From: an endosymbiont of Galathealinum brachiosum
GTDB lineage: Bacteria > Pseudomonadota > Gammaproteobacteria > SZUA-229
Assembly (NCBI GenBank): GCA_003349885.1
Contig: QFXC01000011.1
Location: forward strand, 186,001 to 250,000
DNA length: 64,000 nt
Direction: 5' to 3'
Positions 29,415 through 38,365 of the stretch are shown one piece after another. Position 1 is the stretch's first letter, and the number at the start of each line of letters is the position of its first letter. The notes under the pieces were generated by a model that was not told where the DNA came from, made no database searches, and saw only the letters and a list, made by a program, of their open reading frames with translations. A program made the position numbers and the translations under genes.

Positions 29415-29627
29415 ATGATTTGGGCATTTTTACTACTAATAATTCTTGGGTTTACATTTGTCAAAATTGGCACATATTCTGTTTGGGTAACAGTTTTAAG
29501 CTTTGGAATAAAACTATTCACTGGATTCTTTTTAATTATTTTGGGTATATATCTTTGGAAAACACTTCTAAGTCCGATGATTAAAAAGATAAAGAAGAAA
29601 AATAACAGGCTTCCAAATTCCACATAA
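29415..29627 (+). CDS. Small membrane protein (70 aa), paralogue of the one at 13598
   Basis: A 70-aa protein with two hydrophobic helices (about 2-20 and 27-48) and a lysine/asparagine-rich tail. AGGAG lies seven bases before the ATG. It aligns along its length with the protein at 13598-13798. It sits directly before the R block of attachment copy C, at the right end of module 2, and is divergent from the WYL regulator. Recurrence of this gene in two modules suggests it belongs to the element family rather than to one cargo set. Function is unknown. Confidence 0.6.
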   Translation: MIWAFLLLIILGFTFVKIGTYSVWVTVLSFGIKLFTGFFLIILGIYLWKTLLSPMIKKIKKKNNRLPNST

Positions 29628-29650
29628 GTGAACGAGTAGTCTCAAAACTA

Positions 29651-29994
29651 AAATTTTAAAATACTTTTCGGGACAGGTTCGTGTTCGGATCTGGTTCGAT
29701 CAAGTAGAGTTTGTTACCAGCGCTGACTCTCTAGAAATGATAGGCCATAAATTTGGAATCATTTCCACTTTAATAAGATGGCATGCTTTCGGGATAGCGT
29801 CGGCTTTCAAGATTAACAGAAACTCACATTAAGAAACACTTTAACTTTCTTCAGGTTAGACGCATTAAACCTACGAGTCTATTCCACTCATAATCGGCAG
29901 GTCGAGTGTTCGAGTCACTCCGGGCCCACCATTTTTCTCATGTGATTCATATGCTTATGTGAATTTCAAAAAAGACCCATTGACTATTAGTCGG
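29651..29994 (+). repeat. Attachment-site copy C (R block, tRNA 3' half, L block)
   Basis: R block 29651-29885 with two TTCGGGAYAG motifs (29667-29676 and 29788-29797). Core 29886-29931 is identical to the tRNA 3' half through CCA; L block 29932-29994. Sequence similarity to copy G continues about 110 bp beyond the L block (to about 30105), so these module left ends share more than the 65-bp block. The AT-rich DNA from there to 30189 is otherwise empty. Confidence 0.85.
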
Positions 29995-30189
29995 GTGACC
30001 TAAAGCGCCTGGCCATTTTTGAGAAAAAGCTTTTAAATTTTCTATAACTTTTTCTGAATATTTTTCATAAGTAGAATTTAAAATCTAGATGAACAAATGA
30101 GTCTTTTCACTGTTGTTAGCTACCGATCATGATTAATGCCTGATATCGTAAACTTAAATAAAAACAGACACTCAAGGCCTCACATTACC

Positions 30190-30227
30190 GACAGCAAAAA
30201 GCGGAGCGGCTTCTGCTTTTTGCTGTC
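30190..30227. terminator. Strong hairpin downstream of the DUF1254 gene
   Basis: A perfect 13-bp stem (gacagcaaaaagc and its complement) with a partly paired inner loop lies 52 bases beyond the stop of the minus-strand gene at 30280. It contains an A/T run within the stem and probably acts as that gene's terminator. Confidence 0.6.
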
Positions 30228-30279
30228 CGAGAGAGCGTATGTGATTGTTTGTAGATATTTTCTTTTGAATTCTGAGCGC

Positions 30280-31323
30280 CTATTTAACAGGTGTTGCACT
30301 GGGAAATATCCACGTCCCATCAAGTATTTCTTTATGTGGCTGATATAGACGGGCAACATAGTTCCAACCTTTCGTGATTGGCAGGGAATTGAGGCTCCTG
30401 GGGTCGCCCCCGAAGTGAATCGTGAAACTGCCATCCTTGTTTGGCTTTGCAGTGACATTGTTGTATACATATGCATTGAGGTCATTTTTCTCGAAGAATC
30501 CATCAGCGTTATAAACAGACACCGACCAAAAACCATCAACGGGAACATCTTTAACATTCAATACGTACGCTGTTTTGCCATCATTTTTGTTGGTAACAAA
30601 GTTAACATACATGGCGTCATCTTCACGATTACCTCCCCAACCGTAAGCTGTTCCAAGCAGGTGTTTGAGCGAATCCTCCTCTCCATTGATACCGAAGTAT
30701 CCTTTAAAATCATTAATGCCTGCACCGAGTACATTAATAGCTTTACGGATTTTGAGAAGAGATTTCTCGTCCCAGTCTGGAATTTCGAACTTACCCGCCG
30801 ACGCTTGCTTGAACTTTATTTTATCCTGTAGTTTGTGCGCAGCCTCAACGTCTTTCGGATCATTTGGATCTACGAAAGTTCTAAATATCACAAAAGCATA
30901 TCGGGTGCCGATTTTCTCTTTGGTAAATTCGAAGGTGCCACCCTTATGTTCTGCTGGAAAGACCGAATGATCCTGACTGCAATACATCATAGACTGGAAT
31001 CGTTTAGGTGAATCTGGCATGGTAATCGTAAGCGGTGTTGAAAGATCGAAAACCCCCAGTGAATAAAGAGTGTCGCGGTTACCCCGGATCGTAGTCTGGT
31101 TTTTAACCGGATAGACTTTCCTCATATGGAGAAACTTGCCAATGCCCCCAGCCTTTTTGATGTAGCCCTTCATCTGCAGATCGCTTTCAGCTCGAGTGAA
31201 ATTGGATACATCCACTTCCACTTTTTGGGATTTCTCCGCTAACGCGACGGATGGCAGGAAGAGAGAAGCGGTGATGCCACAAATAAGGATTAAATTTCGA
31301 GAGTGTAGTTTCAATAGATTCAT
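30280..31323 (-). CDS. Exported DUF1254/DUF1214 domain protein
   Basis: A 347-aa protein with an N-terminal signal peptide (about 1-29, ending VALA). A shortened DUF1254-like region follows (about 60-160, with RGNRDTLYSLGVFDLS), then DUF1214 at the C-terminus (about 240-340): DGFWSVSVYNADG, NLNSLP-like SLNSLPITKGWNY and the closing YQPHKEILDGTW motif are typical. These periplasmic beta-jellyroll proteins are widespread; their biochemical role is not established. The base composition looks more GC-rich than its neighbours, suggesting separate origin. It is minus-strand cargo of module 3, sharing the module with the outer-membrane barrel at 31648. Confidence 0.8.
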   Translation of the reverse strand: MNLLKLHSRNLILICGITASLFLPSVALAEKSQKVEVDVSNFTRAESDLQMKGYIKKAGGIGKFLHMRKVYPVKNQTTIRGNRDTLYSLGVFDLSTPLTITMPDSPKRFQSMMYCSQDHSVFPAEHKGGTFEFTKEKIGTRYAFVIFRTFVDPNDPKDVEAAHKLQDKIKFKQASAGKFEIPDWDEKSLLKIRKAINVLGAGINDFKGYFGINGEEDSLKHLLGTAYGWGGNREDDAMYVNFVTNKNDGKTAYVLNVKDVPVDGFWSVSVYNADGFFEKNDLNAYVYNNVTAKPNKDGSFTIHFGGDPRSLNSLPITKGWNYVARLYQPHKEILDGTWIFPSATPVK

Positions 31324-31647
31324 GTATAGCCCTTCTTGGTATTTCCTTTAAGTATATGGAGTTATTTTGTTATAAAAAGCACAAATGTCAAAACAATTGT
31401 TCTTAATTGTTTCTTTTCAAAAACGAACAACTAATTAAGTGGCCGCAGCGAACTGGAATATTTACCATAGCAGTTAAATGACAGTTTTATATAAATATCA
31501 CATAGTTTAGAAATGCATTAACACCACGATTGAATGTTTTTTCAATCATCAAAATAAAACTTAAACAGCACTCAACTACCTGCCCAATTGTTATTTTAAA
31601 ATATAGAATATATCATAGTCATTGATATTTTAACTATACACATAACA

Positions 31648-32763
31648 TTGAAAAATTTAATCCCAATATTAATCCTGCTAACATGTCCTGTCACATTAAT
31701 GGCAACCGTTGATGAGCAGATAATAGAACAGTTTGATTATGCTCGTCATTTTGAAAATAATGTAGACAAACCAGAACAACAAGGCTCATGGTTAGCCGTA
31801 CCTATTCCTGTTTCAAACCCGACTATTGGCACAGGTTTACAGGCAGCCTTACTCTATCTTCACCCTAAAGATAATGACTCCGAGGTACCAAACTCAACCA
31901 GCGGTCTGGTTGGCATGTATACCAACTCAGACAGCCAATTAATCGGTGGCTTTCATGATGGCAACTGGAATTCAGATTTATATCGATACCAGGTTATGAT
32001 AGGTACTGGTGAATTCAATCTAGATTATTTTGGCATAGGCAGCCACTCTCCATTAGCTGATAACCCCATTAAATATAATTTAATGTCAAATATTCTATTT
32101 TCACAATTGCTCCGACGCCTTCCGGGTACAAAAGACTGGTATCTTGGATTTCGTTATATGTATATAGATTCAAATGTAGAATTTTTTGCTGATGATCCAA
32201 ATGAAGTTTTACCGCCAGTTGAAGATGATATGACAAACTCAGGCCTCGGGATAATGACTACATTTGATAGCAGGGATGACAACTATTACCCCACTACCGG
32301 TGTTAATTTCGAATTTGTATGGATGCGAGATGATGAGAAGATTGGCAGTGATTTTAACTTTGAGAAGATTGACACTCATTACGATACTTATATTTCAGTA
32401 TCAGAAAAAAGCGTAATGGCCTTAAGCGCTGTTTTTGCAAAAGCCACTGGTGATGTCCCCTTTTATTTATTACCAAGCCTGAAGATGCGTGGTTTTGCCA
32501 ATGGTTTATATAAGGATGATGCCAGCCTTTCCGGACATGGTGAATGGCGATATAAATTTAAGCCACGCTGGGGTACCATTTTGTTTTATGAAATAGGTAG
32601 TACTGCAGCTACAGCAAATGATTTACTGGAAACTACAATCTCATCCTATGGCGCAGGTTTACGCTGGCAGGTAACAAAAGATAAAAAGCTAAATCTGGGT
32701 ATTGATGTAGGATTTAGTGACGACAATAGCGCTATTTATGTTCAGGTGGGAGAAACATTCTAG
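31648..32763 (+). CDS. Outer-membrane beta-barrel, Omp85/BamA-like (surface antigen type)
   Basis: A 371-aa protein with a signal peptide (about 1-19). It then consists of alternating beta strands, including a FDSRDDNYYPTTGVNFEF segment that is diagnostic of the Omp85/surface-antigen barrel. It ends in phenylalanine (VQVGETF), the usual outer-membrane C-terminus. No POTRA domain is present, so this is a stand-alone barrel. The only start giving the full signal peptide is TTG at 31648, without a clear ribosome site; the next ATG (31699) would remove most of it. It is divergent from the DUF1254 gene in module 3; function unknown. Confidence 0.75.
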   Translation: MKNLIPILILLTCPVTLMATVDEQIIEQFDYARHFENNVDKPEQQGSWLAVPIPVSNPTIGTGLQAALLYLHPKDNDSEVPNSTSGLVGMYTNSDSQLIGGFHDGNWNSDLYRYQVMIGTGEFNLDYFGIGSHSPLADNPIKYNLMSNILFSQLLRRLPGTKDWYLGFRYMYIDSNVEFFADDPNEVLPPVEDDMTNSGLGIMTTFDSRDDNYYPTTGVNFEFVWMRDDEKIGSDFNFEKIDTHYDTYISVSEKSVMALSAVFAKATGDVPFYLLPSLKMRGFANGLYKDDASLSGHGEWRYKFKPRWGTILFYEIGSTAATANDLLETTISSYGAGLRWQVTKDKKLNLGIDVGFSDDNSAIYVQVGETF

Positions 32764-33020
32764 GTTAGTCACCTCCCTAAACAATCTTAGTAAATAACTT
32801 TTCAATACGGCCATAAGTGGACGATCAGGATAAAAATATTAACGTCTGCTCTGTTTGAACAGCGGAAATTCAAAAAACTGGTAATCACGCTAGATTTTTA
32901 CGATGACACTAAACATTCGAAATCAATAAAACACAATCAAACTTACAATTGCTATTACATTAAAGACTTTTAACCTGAGAAAAATAATGACTTATTTTAT
33001 TACTATACAGCCCAATATAA

Positions 33021-33100
33021 TTCACATTAAGAAACACTTTAACTTTCATCAAGTTAGGCGCATTAAACCTACGAGTCTATTCTTCTCATAATCGGCAAGC
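33021..33100 (+). repeat. Attachment-site copy D (truncated)
   Basis: Only the last 64 bases of the R block (from ttcacattaagaaac) and the start of the core (ctcataatcggcaag, 33085-33099) remain. The rest of the core and the L block are missing. The bases that follow (33105-33125) resemble those following copy E's L block, so the gap fits a deletion between the core's atcggca and the similar agtcggca at the L-block end. The preceding 32764-33020 shows nothing else. Confidence 0.75.
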
Positions 33101-33213
33101 CTAAAGTTAAATTTCCTCCAAATAACTTTCTCTTTTACACCACCCTCAAACACCTTAAATGATTGATAATTATCATCTACTTTATACAAATTCGTTAGTA
33201 TAATTTTCTATAG

Positions 33214-33948
33214 TTGAAGGAGAGTTTTATCAAAAATACATATAAATTTATTCCCATTATTTTATTTTTCATCCCTCTTTTATTAGTTGGATGTAATTCT
33301 GACGACCCTGCATCTCAAACAGGTGTTAGTGATAACACTCAGGATGTTACTTCATTAACAACTGAAGGGCTTGATGAAATAGAAACATCACATCTTATTT
33401 TTATGCGTGAAGAAGAAAAGTTGGCACGTGATGTTTATCTAAGGCTGGCTCAATTATACCCTGATCAAACTATTTTCAACCGGATTGCAACCCGTGCTGA
33501 GCAAACACACACCGATACAATGCGGGATAAGTTAGATCAGTTTAATGTAACAGACCCTAATCCAGACACTAATGATTTACCCGCAAGCTTAGGTGTATTT
33601 ACAGGTAATGAATGGGGTTGGTATTTCCAGGAAAAATTTCTATTACTAACATCGCAGGCTGAAATCAGTGAGCTTGATGCTTTATATGTAGGCGCATTGA
33701 TTGAAGAATTAGACATGCATGACATTGCTGTTTGTCCTCAGATAATGGTAGATAGAGGTTTTTCTAGCCCATGTGGCTTGACCTATACTGATGAAGAAGC
33801 ACTGCGTACGGCTTATAGCTCGTTAATTAGTGGATCAGAAAGTCATTTACGTGCATATGTTGGGAAAATTGAAGCGGTTATTGGTATTGGAAATTATGTT
33901 GCACAGTATTTATCGCAAGATGAAGTTGATATTATTCTTGGTCGTTAA
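33214..33948 (+). CDS. DUF2202 ferritin-like lipoprotein
   Basis: A 244-aa protein. An N-terminal hydrophobic segment ends in a lipobox (LLVGC), followed by a flexible linker and a DUF2202 four-helix ferritin-like domain (about 60-240). FMREEEKLARDVYL, NRIATRAEQTHTDTM and IEELDMHDI supply the Glu/His residues that suggest metal binding. The boundary starts at a TTG, but an AAGGAG sits inside the frame, six bases before an ATC codon at 33229, so the true start may be that ATC. It lies 2 bp before the TSP3-repeat gene. The metal-binding role is inferred from the family and not proven. Confidence 0.75.
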   Translation: MKESFIKNTYKFIPIILFFIPLLLVGCNSDDPASQTGVSDNTQDVTSLTTEGLDEIETSHLIFMREEEKLARDVYLRLAQLYPDQTIFNRIATRAEQTHTDTMRDKLDQFNVTDPNPDTNDLPASLGVFTGNEWGWYFQEKFLLLTSQAEISELDALYVGALIEELDMHDIAVCPQIMVDRGFSSPCGLTYTDEEALRTAYSSLISGSESHLRAYVGKIEAVIGIGNYVAQYLSQDEVDIILGR

Positions 33949-33950
33949 AT

Positions 33951-34373
33951 ATGCAGTATTACGTTTTTATTTTAATAACTTTTTTCATTTCAGATATCAA
34001 AGCAGAAGATATCGATGCTGATGGAGTGACTGATACGTTAGATAAATGCCCTAATACAGCTCAATATAAACCGGTATTAACTAATTTTAAATACAGTATG
34101 GTGGTTAACTCTAATCGCTTAAAGAAAACGACTCATGCTGTTCCAGTTGATAAATGGGGCTGTGAATTTGATACTGATGGTGATGGTGTTTTAGATAGTA
34201 AAGATTTCTGCCCTACTGATACTTTAGAAACTTTAGCAAAAGGTATTGCGGTAAATGGCTGCCCCAAACAAAGTGATGCTGATGGAACGCCTGATTATAG
34301 GGATCATTGCCCAAACACACTTAAAGGTATAAAAGTTGATAATACAGGCTGCCCTGCAATATCAACTCCATAA
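33951..34373 (+). CDS. Exported protein with thrombospondin type-3 calcium repeats
   Basis: A 140-aa protein with a short signal peptide (about 1-18) and three TSP3-type calcium-binding repeats: DIDADGVTDTLDKCPNT near 20, DTDGDGVLDSKDFCPTD near 75 and DADGTPDYRDHCPNT near 109, each closed by a VPVDKWGC- or VDNTGC-like segment. Such repeats form extended stalks in OmpA-family and other envelope proteins; here no OmpA or adhesin domain follows, so the protein is only the repeat region. It begins 2 bp after the DUF2202 gene and is probably co-translated. It is cargo of module 4. Confidence 0.8.
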   Translation: MQYYVFILITFFISDIKAEDIDADGVTDTLDKCPNTAQYKPVLTNFKYSMVVNSNRLKKTTHAVPVDKWGCEFDTDGDGVLDSKDFCPTDTLETLAKGIAVNGCPKQSDADGTPDYRDHCPNTLKGIKVDNTGCPAISTP

Positions 34374-34544
34374 TAAAAAATCGAGGATATACCTCAAAAC
34401 CAAATTTTCTATTTTATTTATCTACTTCGAATGCTTAACACTTTAAAAATTATAAATCATTCCTAGATTAACCAATTCTCACCGTATTGAATAAAATTCA
34501 ATATCAGACTCTCCTTTGTAAATTGCAAAGCCCGCGAATGCTTG

Positions 34545-34651
34545 CCAATTTTTCAGATCGAAGGTTCAAATCCTTCTGGGCCCACCATTTTTCTCATGTG
34601 ATTCATGTGTTTACGTGAATTCTCATTTTGGACCCATTGACTATAAGTCGG
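34545..34651 (+). repeat. Attachment-site copy E (chimeric core plus L block)
   Basis: The L block (34588-34651) and the terminal gggcccacca match the other copies. The preceding T-arm, however, is different: GAAGG/CCTTC with loop TTCAAAT instead of GAGTG/CACTC, and no R block is present. The T-arm still folds as a tRNA T-arm, so the core seems to derive from a second tRNA. It marks the boundary between modules 4 and 5. Confidence 0.75.
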
Positions 34652-34667
34652 GTGGCCGATATTAATT

Positions 34668-34707
34668 TTTTTCCTAAATAATTTTCTATCTATTTATTTA
34701 GGAAAAA
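34668..34707. repeat. Perfect 14-bp inverted repeat next to copy E
   Basis: Arms tttttcctaaataa (34668-34681) and the exact complement (34694-34707) with a 12-base loop, 16 bp after the L block. No gene ends here, so it is more likely a protein-binding site or element-end structure than a terminator. The rest of 34708-34946 is empty of recognisable features. Confidence 0.55.
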
Positions 34708-34946
34708 CAGAATTTTGAACACAAAAAAAGATTACTAACAAAGCAGCCTTTCTACAATCAAAATGAATTGATTTTAGTAGACCCTGTTAACCGGTAACAT
34801 TACATCAGTTTGTAGCTATATATAAAATAAAGACTAATTCGAAATAATGGGACGGCTAAAATAACCGCCCATAGCAGTTTGTCATGTAAGACTTGAACCC
34901 AATCCAGCTCATTAATCTATTGATTACGTAACAGCTTCAGTTCTTT

Positions 34947-37292
34947 CTAAATCCCGACGCAACTTACCTCAATATCAGTCACATCGGCACCATTTATGGT
35001 TCCGCTACCATCACCGTTAGATCCACCGGACAGCACCTCACAATCATGCCCCTGACTGGTATCACTACCGTCCAGAATTTCAACATTATATGAGGCACCA
35101 TCGTTTAACAGAGTATCAAACGTAAAAACTCCATCCTCCAGAATAAACAGGTCATCACCACCATTGTTGGTTAGGGTAAAGGAGCCTATTGCGTCATTTA
35201 CATAACCACCCACACTATATGGACCACCAGCAACACTCTTGTTATACCTGGCTACAAATACTTTATTACTAGCGTCATCACCAGTAGAAAAAAATGAACC
35301 ATAAGTTGTGCCATTGACATAGATATTTTCGGCCGAATCAAGTGCCAGATGCTTCCCTCTGTCATCTCTTATTCTTCCATATTCAGGCGTATTCTGTACA
35401 GTCCAGACTTCCTCTCCATCGGTATCAAACATGGTTAACACATAATCCATTATGTCTCCCGTTTCCGACTTTCCAATCTGACCCGTAATATAGATACGGC
35501 CGAAGGAGTCCACAACAATATCATTAGCAGTATCTGTCAGCGTTCCACCCGTTAAAGTTGTCCAGATCAAGGCACCATTGGTATTATATTTAGCCGTAAA
35601 CTGATCATATCCTCCGCGATTAGTATTACCATCCAGATCACCCGAAGTCATACCGGTAACAAAGACATTATTATTCGAATCAGTGGCGACACCATATCCA
35701 TATTCTGAATTCGCACTGCTTATCAGTCTTGTCCATAATCTGCTTCCATCATTACTATATTTAATAATAAATGAATTTATTGAACCATTCGTTACTTCAC
35801 CACCTAGCTCATCACTGCCCGTGTAACCGGTGATATAAACATTATCACTCGAATCTACAGCAATACCTTCTGCCCTTTCCCAATTATCACCCTGTAGTTG
35901 ACGGGTCCAGATTTTGGCGCCCAAATTATTGTATTTAGCGACAAAAATATCTCTTCCTGTAGGAGTGGTATTGCCATCAAAATTACCATGGGTTACACCT
36001 GCTATAAAAATATTTCCCGATGAATCCAGTGCAATGTCATAAGGCCTTTCTTCCTGTGCGGTTCCATCCATAATGGTCCACAATCGATTACCTTCTGCAT
36101 CATAACTAATAATGTAAATATCCCTGTCCCCAATAACATCCTGTCCATGTAAAGAGAGTGATACACTACCCGTTACATACAATACATTTGCGCTCTTATC
36201 GAATGCAATATCATCAACCAGATCGGTGTTAGCCGTACCGGTTTGATCAGACCATAACATGTCTCCTGCAGCATCAAATTTCATCACGAGAATATCCTGA
36301 TAACCCGCATTTAAATCACCATTAAAATCAATCAGACTCTCTGCAGCCATATAAAGGTTATTATTCGAGTCAAATGCTATACCGCCATCCTGGCCACCTG
36401 ATGTCTCAACCCGAACTTCCTTTATCCAGGCCAAAGAAGGTGGTGAATCACTTACATTGCCACTGACAGTCGAAGTAATAGTCACTGTATCTGCGGCACT
36501 ATTGACCAGACCATCATTTACAATAAGTTGTGCAACATAATCACCTACAACATCAGGCGTAAGAATTGGTGCAGAAGTATTCATACCGGTAAATAAAAAA
36601 CTCACACTGCCAGGAGGTTTTGATGCAATGCTCCAGGTATAAGTCAGGCTATCTCCATCCGCATCGTAACTACCGGATCCATCCAGTGCTATAGCATTCT
36701 GTACAACCACGGATAAATCCATCCCGGCACTTGCTATCGGCAAGTGACCTCCATCTGGAACATTTCCACCATTTAATATAATCGCATCATAAAGATGGCT
36801 CATAGCTGTCATAGCATCAATTAAAGTTATTCCCAATGCTGTTTCAATATTGGCAACAAAATTAATATCCGTAAAATCGGTATTTGTTGGAAGCAGACTT
36901 AACTGCGAAGAACTTAAGGTAATAACGTTGTTATTGGGATTACTATCCGAGTCAATAGACTGCAGCAATCTGGCCAGATTAACAGCCGCCTGAGTATCAT
37001 TTGGAAATAGAGAATAAGGTGTAATAAATGAAGACTGGGCTGACAAGGTTCCAAGCGTAACAGGTCCGATTGAAAACGTTACATCATCACCGGTATTACA
37101 GGTGTACTCTCCATTGATATTTGTAATACCTGTCGTACCTGATGAACAACTGTAATCTAACCCTTGTACAGGATCATCTATGAATTGCCCCGTTGTAGTT
37201 GTAACCGCGTCACCGCTTCCACCACCACAGGAAACTAGAACAAATACTGTAAAGATGAAAAGAACCTGTGAAAAAATATTTTTTATATTCAT
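34947..37292 (-). CDS. Large lipoprotein with PKD/REJ-like domain and SBBP beta-propeller repeats
   Basis: A 781-aa secreted protein. The signal peptide ends in a lipobox (VLVSCGGG, cysteine near 22). Residues about 35-170 form an unassigned N-terminal domain, and about 190-275 an immunoglobulin-like PKD/REJ domain (DGSGSYDADGDSLTYTWSI). Residues about 290-690 carry at least seven SBBP-type repeats (DSSGNIFIAGVTHGNFDG, DSSDNVYITGYTG and similar) that should fold as a beta-propeller. The C-terminal 90 residues hold a beta domain with two cysteines. SBBP proteins are surface or secreted proteins of unknown role. It is the single cargo gene of module 5. Long internal repeats make assembly or copy-number change possible. 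Confidence 0.8.
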   Translation of the reverse strand: MNIKNIFSQVLFIFTVFVLVSCGGGSGDAVTTTTGQFIDDPVQGLDYSCSSGTTGITNINGEYTCNTGDDVTFSIGPVTLGTLSAQSSFITPYSLFPNDTQAAVNLARLLQSIDSDSNPNNNVITLSSSQLSLLPTNTDFTDINFVANIETALGITLIDAMTAMSHLYDAIILNGGNVPDGGHLPIASAGMDLSVVVQNAIALDGSGSYDADGDSLTYTWSIASKPPGSVSFLFTGMNTSAPILTPDVVGDYVAQLIVNDGLVNSAADTVTITSTVSGNVSDSPPSLAWIKEVRVETSGGQDGGIAFDSNNNLYMAAESLIDFNGDLNAGYQDILVMKFDAAGDMLWSDQTGTANTDLVDDIAFDKSANVLYVTGSVSLSLHGQDVIGDRDIYIISYDAEGNRLWTIMDGTAQEERPYDIALDSSGNIFIAGVTHGNFDGNTTPTGRDIFVAKYNNLGAKIWTRQLQGDNWERAEGIAVDSSDNVYITGYTGSDELGGEVTNGSINSFIIKYSNDGSRLWTRLISSANSEYGYGVATDSNNNVFVTGMTSGDLDGNTNRGGYDQFTAKYNTNGALIWTTLTGGTLTDTANDIVVDSFGRIYITGQIGKSETGDIMDYVLTMFDTDGEEVWTVQNTPEYGRIRDDRGKHLALDSAENIYVNGTTYGSFFSTGDDASNKVFVARYNKSVAGGPYSVGGYVNDAIGSFTLTNNGGDDLFILEDGVFTFDTLLNDGASYNVEILDGSDTSQGHDCEVLSGGSNGDGSGTINGADVTDIEVSCVGI

Positions 37293-37980
37293 TTTAATTC
37301 CCTTACATTTTTGTTTATCTGCCAGCTACTACAAAATCAATATCACTTTTATAGTAAATATCGCACCGATACAGGTACATTGCTTCTCAATATAAGATTT
37401 TAATTCAGCTCATACAATCAACTCACAACATCACAACATCACAAATCTTACTTTTAAAGATGATATATTTTATAAACACGCAGTAGCATATATATTGCTA
37501 TACATAAAAAAATCGCCTAACTAAAATCGAATAATAAAAGTCGATAACAATCATTAATTCTACTTATAATTAAACATACAAACCGAAGAATAAAAAAATA
37601 CGTTTCTAAAACATATTTGTTTATTATTTGAAGCTTTTTTTATCATTTTTCAATCTCTCACAACAAAAGTATCACTCCAATATATATTTTTAATGTTGAT
37701 TACAATCAACATTAAGTGCATATTTATATAAACCATTCTGATTTTAAACTTAGAATTGAATAGTTACTAAAGTCAAATTTATAAACCTTACAAATCCCTT
37801 TTAGACTTAATAAAACAGTAACTTAATCAGATTCATTACAAAACAGAATAGACGGCACAGACAATATGTTTGAAGCTAAAGTAAAAAATAAAATATTTTC
37901 TTCTGGCCACTTTAGGAGCCAAAATTAACAACCTATTAATGAATGATTTATTACAATCCTAAATGGTAGAATCAAACCCA
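37293..37980. other. Long AT-rich non-coding region upstream of the SBBP lipoprotein
   Basis: About 690 bp without a supported gene; it must contain the promoter of the minus-strand lipoprotein. A perfect 10-bp palindrome (37691-37714, taatgttgat with loop taca) is a candidate operator. Nothing else is recognisable before the R block of copy F. Confidence 0.4.
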
Positions 37981-38365
37981 ATCACATCAGAGCCAAATCA
38001 CACTAGAGAGAATAACTACGACTAAAGGTAAAATAATCTTCAGACATGTTCGGGTTCAAATATGGTTTGATCAAATAGCATCTGTTAGCAGCGTTTACTG
38101 TCTACATAAGAGAATCATGATTTTGTGTTCATTTACGATTGAACAAGGCAGGTACGATTCGGTATAGGCTCGGGTTTCGTGATAAACAGAAACTCACATT
38201 AGAAAACACCTTAAAATACTTCAAGTTACATACATTAAATTCATGAGTCCATTCTTCTCATAATCGGCAGGTCGAGTGTTCGAGTCACTCCGGGCCCACC
38301 ATTTTCCCCATGCGATTCATGTGCTTACGTGAACTTCAAAAAAAGGCCCATTGACTACTAGTCGG
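37981..38365 (+). repeat. Attachment-site copy F (R block, tRNA 3' half, L block)
   Basis: The extended R block (37981-38256) aligns with copy G from catcagag.ccaaatcacac onward. Core 38257-38301 is identical to the tRNA 3' half through CCA; L block 38302-38365 ends ctactagtcgg. It separates module 5 from module 6. The 300 bp from here to 38670 include only the presumed promoter of the TupA-like gene. Confidence 0.85.

Noticed and set aside
30136..30557. Open frames on both strands around the DUF1254 gene end
   Set aside because: They are shadows of the real gene or cross its terminator hairpin.
33100..34560. Module 4 as an insertion inside a single attachment site (left part copy D, right part copy E)
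   Set aside because: The sequence after copy D resembles that after the L block of copy E, which fits a deletion at D better. The T-arm at E also differs from tRNA-Ile2, so the two parts do not make one site.
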